This document shows, piece by piece, positions 6,090-7,671 of a DNA stretch of 7,671 nt. Source of the stretch: Methanobacteriota archaeon. Lineage in GTDB: Archaea > Thermoplasmatota > DTKX01 > GCA-020343715. The notes under the pieces were generated by a model. That model worked only from the letters and a program-made list of their open reading frames with translations. It did not search any database and was not told the origin of the DNA. A program made the position numbers and the translations under genes. The DNA lies in NCBI GenBank assembly GCA_030594725.1, contig JAUVEQ010000132.1:1-7671 (forward strand), read 5' to 3'. Positions within the stretch are counted from its first letter, which is position 1. Each line of letters opens with the position of its first letter.

Positions 6090-7616
6090 ATGCACGATAG
6101 ATACATCTTCACCTTTGTCGCGACCGCTATGCTGTCCCTTCTCCTGTTGTTGCTCCTAGCAGGTGGGAGCGCGGGTCAGACCGATCCCCCCGCTTCGGGG
6201 GACTGGATCGTTGCGGACACCACCGTCGTCTCAGACCAGACCGTCGACCTACACGGCGACCTCACTGTCACCTCGACGGGATCGCTCACCCTAGAGAACA
6301 TCACCCTCAGGTTCCACGTCAGCTCGGACGGAGAATACGGCCTCGAGGTCCAGACCGGAGGCTCGCTAACTGTCCGGGACGGAGATGGCCAGGTGGCCAC
6401 CACAGGAGATGCCAGCTCGATCAAGGTCGTTCCCCCCTCCAAAGCGATATTCGCCCAGGTCTGGTCGGGAACCACGTTGCGTATCTCCAACTCCTTCATC
6501 ACCCAGTGCGGTTACGTACCCTCGGTGGGCGCCGAGCTATTGGGCCTGTACATCGCATCGGACGACGCCATCATATCCGGGACCTCCATCGACGGCAATC
6601 TCCATGGGCTGGTCCTGCGTGGCGCTACCATCTCGGTGACGGATTCGAGCATCACCAACAGCACTTGCCATGGGGTCAACGCACAGGATTCCGACTTGAC
6701 GCTCCGGGACTGCACCCTGGCGGACAACGGCTACGAGGGCGCCTGGTTCATGCGGGGGGACGCCGTCGTGGACGGGTGCCAGGTCCTGAACAATCGCAAC
6801 GGGATGGTCATACGGACCGGGTGCAACGCGACCATAGCCAACACCACCGTCAAGGGGAACTCCGATGGTATCTTCATCGAGATCGACCCGATCGTCGAGG
6901 TGGTAGGCTGCACCATCCGTGGACAGAGCCAGGACGGCATCTCGGCCGAGTACTGGACGGATCTGACCATCAGGGATTCGCTGGTCGCCGGGTCGACCCG
7001 CTACGGTATCAGAGCCGTCAACGACGTCACGATCACCAGCAGCGGCAACACCTTCCGGAACAACGTCTTCGGTGCCCGTCTCAAAATGAACTGCCAGATG
7101 ACCTCCACCGGGGACATCTTCACCGGCAACTCGAACAGCGGTGTGTTCCTCGAGGGCACCTCGGACCTCATTATCGTCGACGGGTTCCTGTACGGGAACG
7201 TCGCCGGTATCAAGGCAGACGAGGCCTCGACCGTTCTTGCCTGGGCGACCAGGATGGAGGACAACACCTTCGAGGGCTACAAGCTCACGGACTCGGACAT
7301 CGAGCTGCATGACGGGACCATCGTGAACTGCTCCGCTGGTGGCATCGTCCTCGCAGGTTCCTCTAACACCTCCTGGACGGTCCACGCTGGTAACTCCTCC
7401 CTCCTTTCGAACAGCGACGTCACCTTGAACGGTGATGTCATCATCCACGGGGACCTGGTGTTGCGCGAGTCCGTGATGAACTTCCTGACCGCACCCCTGG
7501 TCGGTCACTCCTTCACCTGCGATGGGGGCGAACAGGACTGGCAGAACAGTTCGATCCAGACCTCTGACATCTCCCAGGGGATCGCGTTCTCCCTGGAGGG
7601 GACGGCCACCGGGTAG
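6090..7616 (+). CDS. Secreted beta-helix surface protein, ending at an in-frame TAG
   Basis: A 508-residue paralogue of the preceding gene; function not identifiable beyond a beta-helix surface protein. Signal peptide: residues 1-29, with an uninterrupted Leu-rich core and likely cleavage near GSAG-QTD. The mature start, PPASGDW, matches PPPGGDW in the paralogue, and SNSFITQCG (133-141) matches SNSFVYDCG. From 193 to about 425 run roughly ten parallel beta-helix coils of 21-23 residues, each with a Gly-hydrophobic turn and usually ending in Asn (213, 235, 257, 325, 347, 370, 392). From about W429 a segment (…DVIIHGDLVL) resembles the protein's own beginning (…TVDLHGDLTV, 51-60), as if a second beta-helix unit starts. 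The frame then meets TAG at 7614 with no Ig-like domains or membrane anchor. Either it is a genuinely short secreted form or the visible end is premature. Eight N-x-S/T sequons are present. The start is fixed by the strong Shine-Dalgarno. Confidence 0.85.
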   Translation: MHDRYIFTFVATAMLSLLLLLLLAGGSAGQTDPPASGDWIVADTTVVSDQTVDLHGDLTVTSTGSLTLENITLRFHVSSDGEYGLEVQTGGSLTVRDGDGQVATTGDASSIKVVPPSKAIFAQVWSGTTLRISNSFITQCGYVPSVGAELLGLYIASDDAIISGTSIDGNLHGLVLRGATISVTDSSITNSTCHGVNAQDSDLTLRDCTLADNGYEGAWFMRGDAVVDGCQVLNNRNGMVIRTGCNATIANTTVKGNSDGIFIEIDPIVEVVGCTIRGQSQDGISAEYWTDLTIRDSLVAGSTRYGIRAVNDVTITSSGNTFRNNVFGARLKMNCQMTSTGDIFTGNSNSGVFLEGTSDLIIVDGFLYGNVAGIKADEASTVLAWATRMEDNTFEGYKLTDSDIELHDGTIVNCSAGGIVLAGSSNTSWTVHAGNSSLLSNSDVTLNGDVIIHGDLVLRESVMNFLTAPLVGHSFTCDGGEQDWQNSSIQTSDISQGIAFSLEGTATG

Positions 7617-7671
7617 GCCTGGTACTGCGGCATGAGTAGCTCCGGCAAGAGATTCCCGGCCCACCCGTCCT
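7617..7671 (+). other. Open continuation after the TAG of the 508-residue gene
   Basis: After the TAG the same frame is open to the window edge for 18 codons, beginning AWYCGMSSSGKRF. The other two forward frames each hit a stop within about 40 bases. This is too short to tell coding from non-coding sequence, and no new start with a ribosome binding site is visible. Confidence 0.35.

Noticed and set aside
2198..7616. Calling the beta-helix genes nosD
   Set aside because: The coils resemble the NosD-type fold, but no nitrous oxide reductase genes are nearby and the Ig stalk, anchor and tail do not fit; the fold alone does not give the function.
6537..7664. A 375-codon minus-strand open frame opposite the second surface gene
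   Set aside because: It mirrors the coding frame of the beta-helix gene, as expected from GC-rich codons. The plus frame has a signal peptide, a promoter and regular repeats, while the minus frame has none of these.
1..7671. CRISPR array, insertion sequence or integrase attachment site
   Set aside because: No spaced repeats, terminal inverted repeats with a transposase, or tRNA-derived site were seen; the only repeats are in-frame coding repeats and short motifs.

Overview
The window looks like a chromosomal stretch of a GC-rich euryarchaeon. The reasons are an unmistakable archaeal-type ribosomal protein uL3, TATA-box promoters placed about 25 bases before the expected transcript starts, strong Shine-Dalgarno sites, an archaeal-style ThpR, and two very large beta-helix surface proteins of a kind common in Thermoplasmatota. 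A member of that phylum (for example a Methanomassiliicoccales-like lineage) is my best guess, but this is an inference and cannot be settled from the sequence alone.

Left part, minus strand (1-1427): the head of a ribosomal protein operon. A TATA box near 1418-1427 faces left. It is followed by an unusually long leader of about 240 bases with several possible hairpins, then rpl3 (uL3, 160-1158). Fourteen bases later comes a second gene that runs off the window edge (1-145). Its visible 48 residues are a lysine-rich pentapeptide-repeat tail; from archaeal gene order it is probably uL4.

Middle, plus strand (1549-2106): thpR, an RNA 2',3'-cyclic phosphodiesterase with both HxTx motifs, transcribed divergently from the ribosomal operon and possibly leaderless.

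Right part, plus strand (2144-7671): two paralogous exported beta-helix proteins, each with its own promoter and Shine-Dalgarno site. The first (2198-5980, 1260 residues) has a signal peptide, a beta-helix region, a beta-sandwich-like linker, five Ig-like repeats, one transmembrane helix and a strongly acidic cytoplasmic tail. The second (6090-7616, 508 residues) has a signal peptide and very regular 22-23-residue beta-helix coils. It then enters what looks like a second beta-helix unit and is cut by a TAG codon, with no anchor. The other three complete genes end in TGA and the frame stays open after the TAG to the window end, so a premature stop, an assembly error or a recoded TAG are all possible.

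The ribosomal/RNA-processing genes and the surface-protein pair look functionally unrelated. I found no CRISPR array, transposon, tRNA or rRNA. The points most worth a second look are the TAG that interrupts the second surface protein, the palindromes that embed the Shine-Dalgarno sites of rpl3 and the 508-residue gene, the long structured rpl3 leader, and the lysine pentad tail on the next ribosomal gene.
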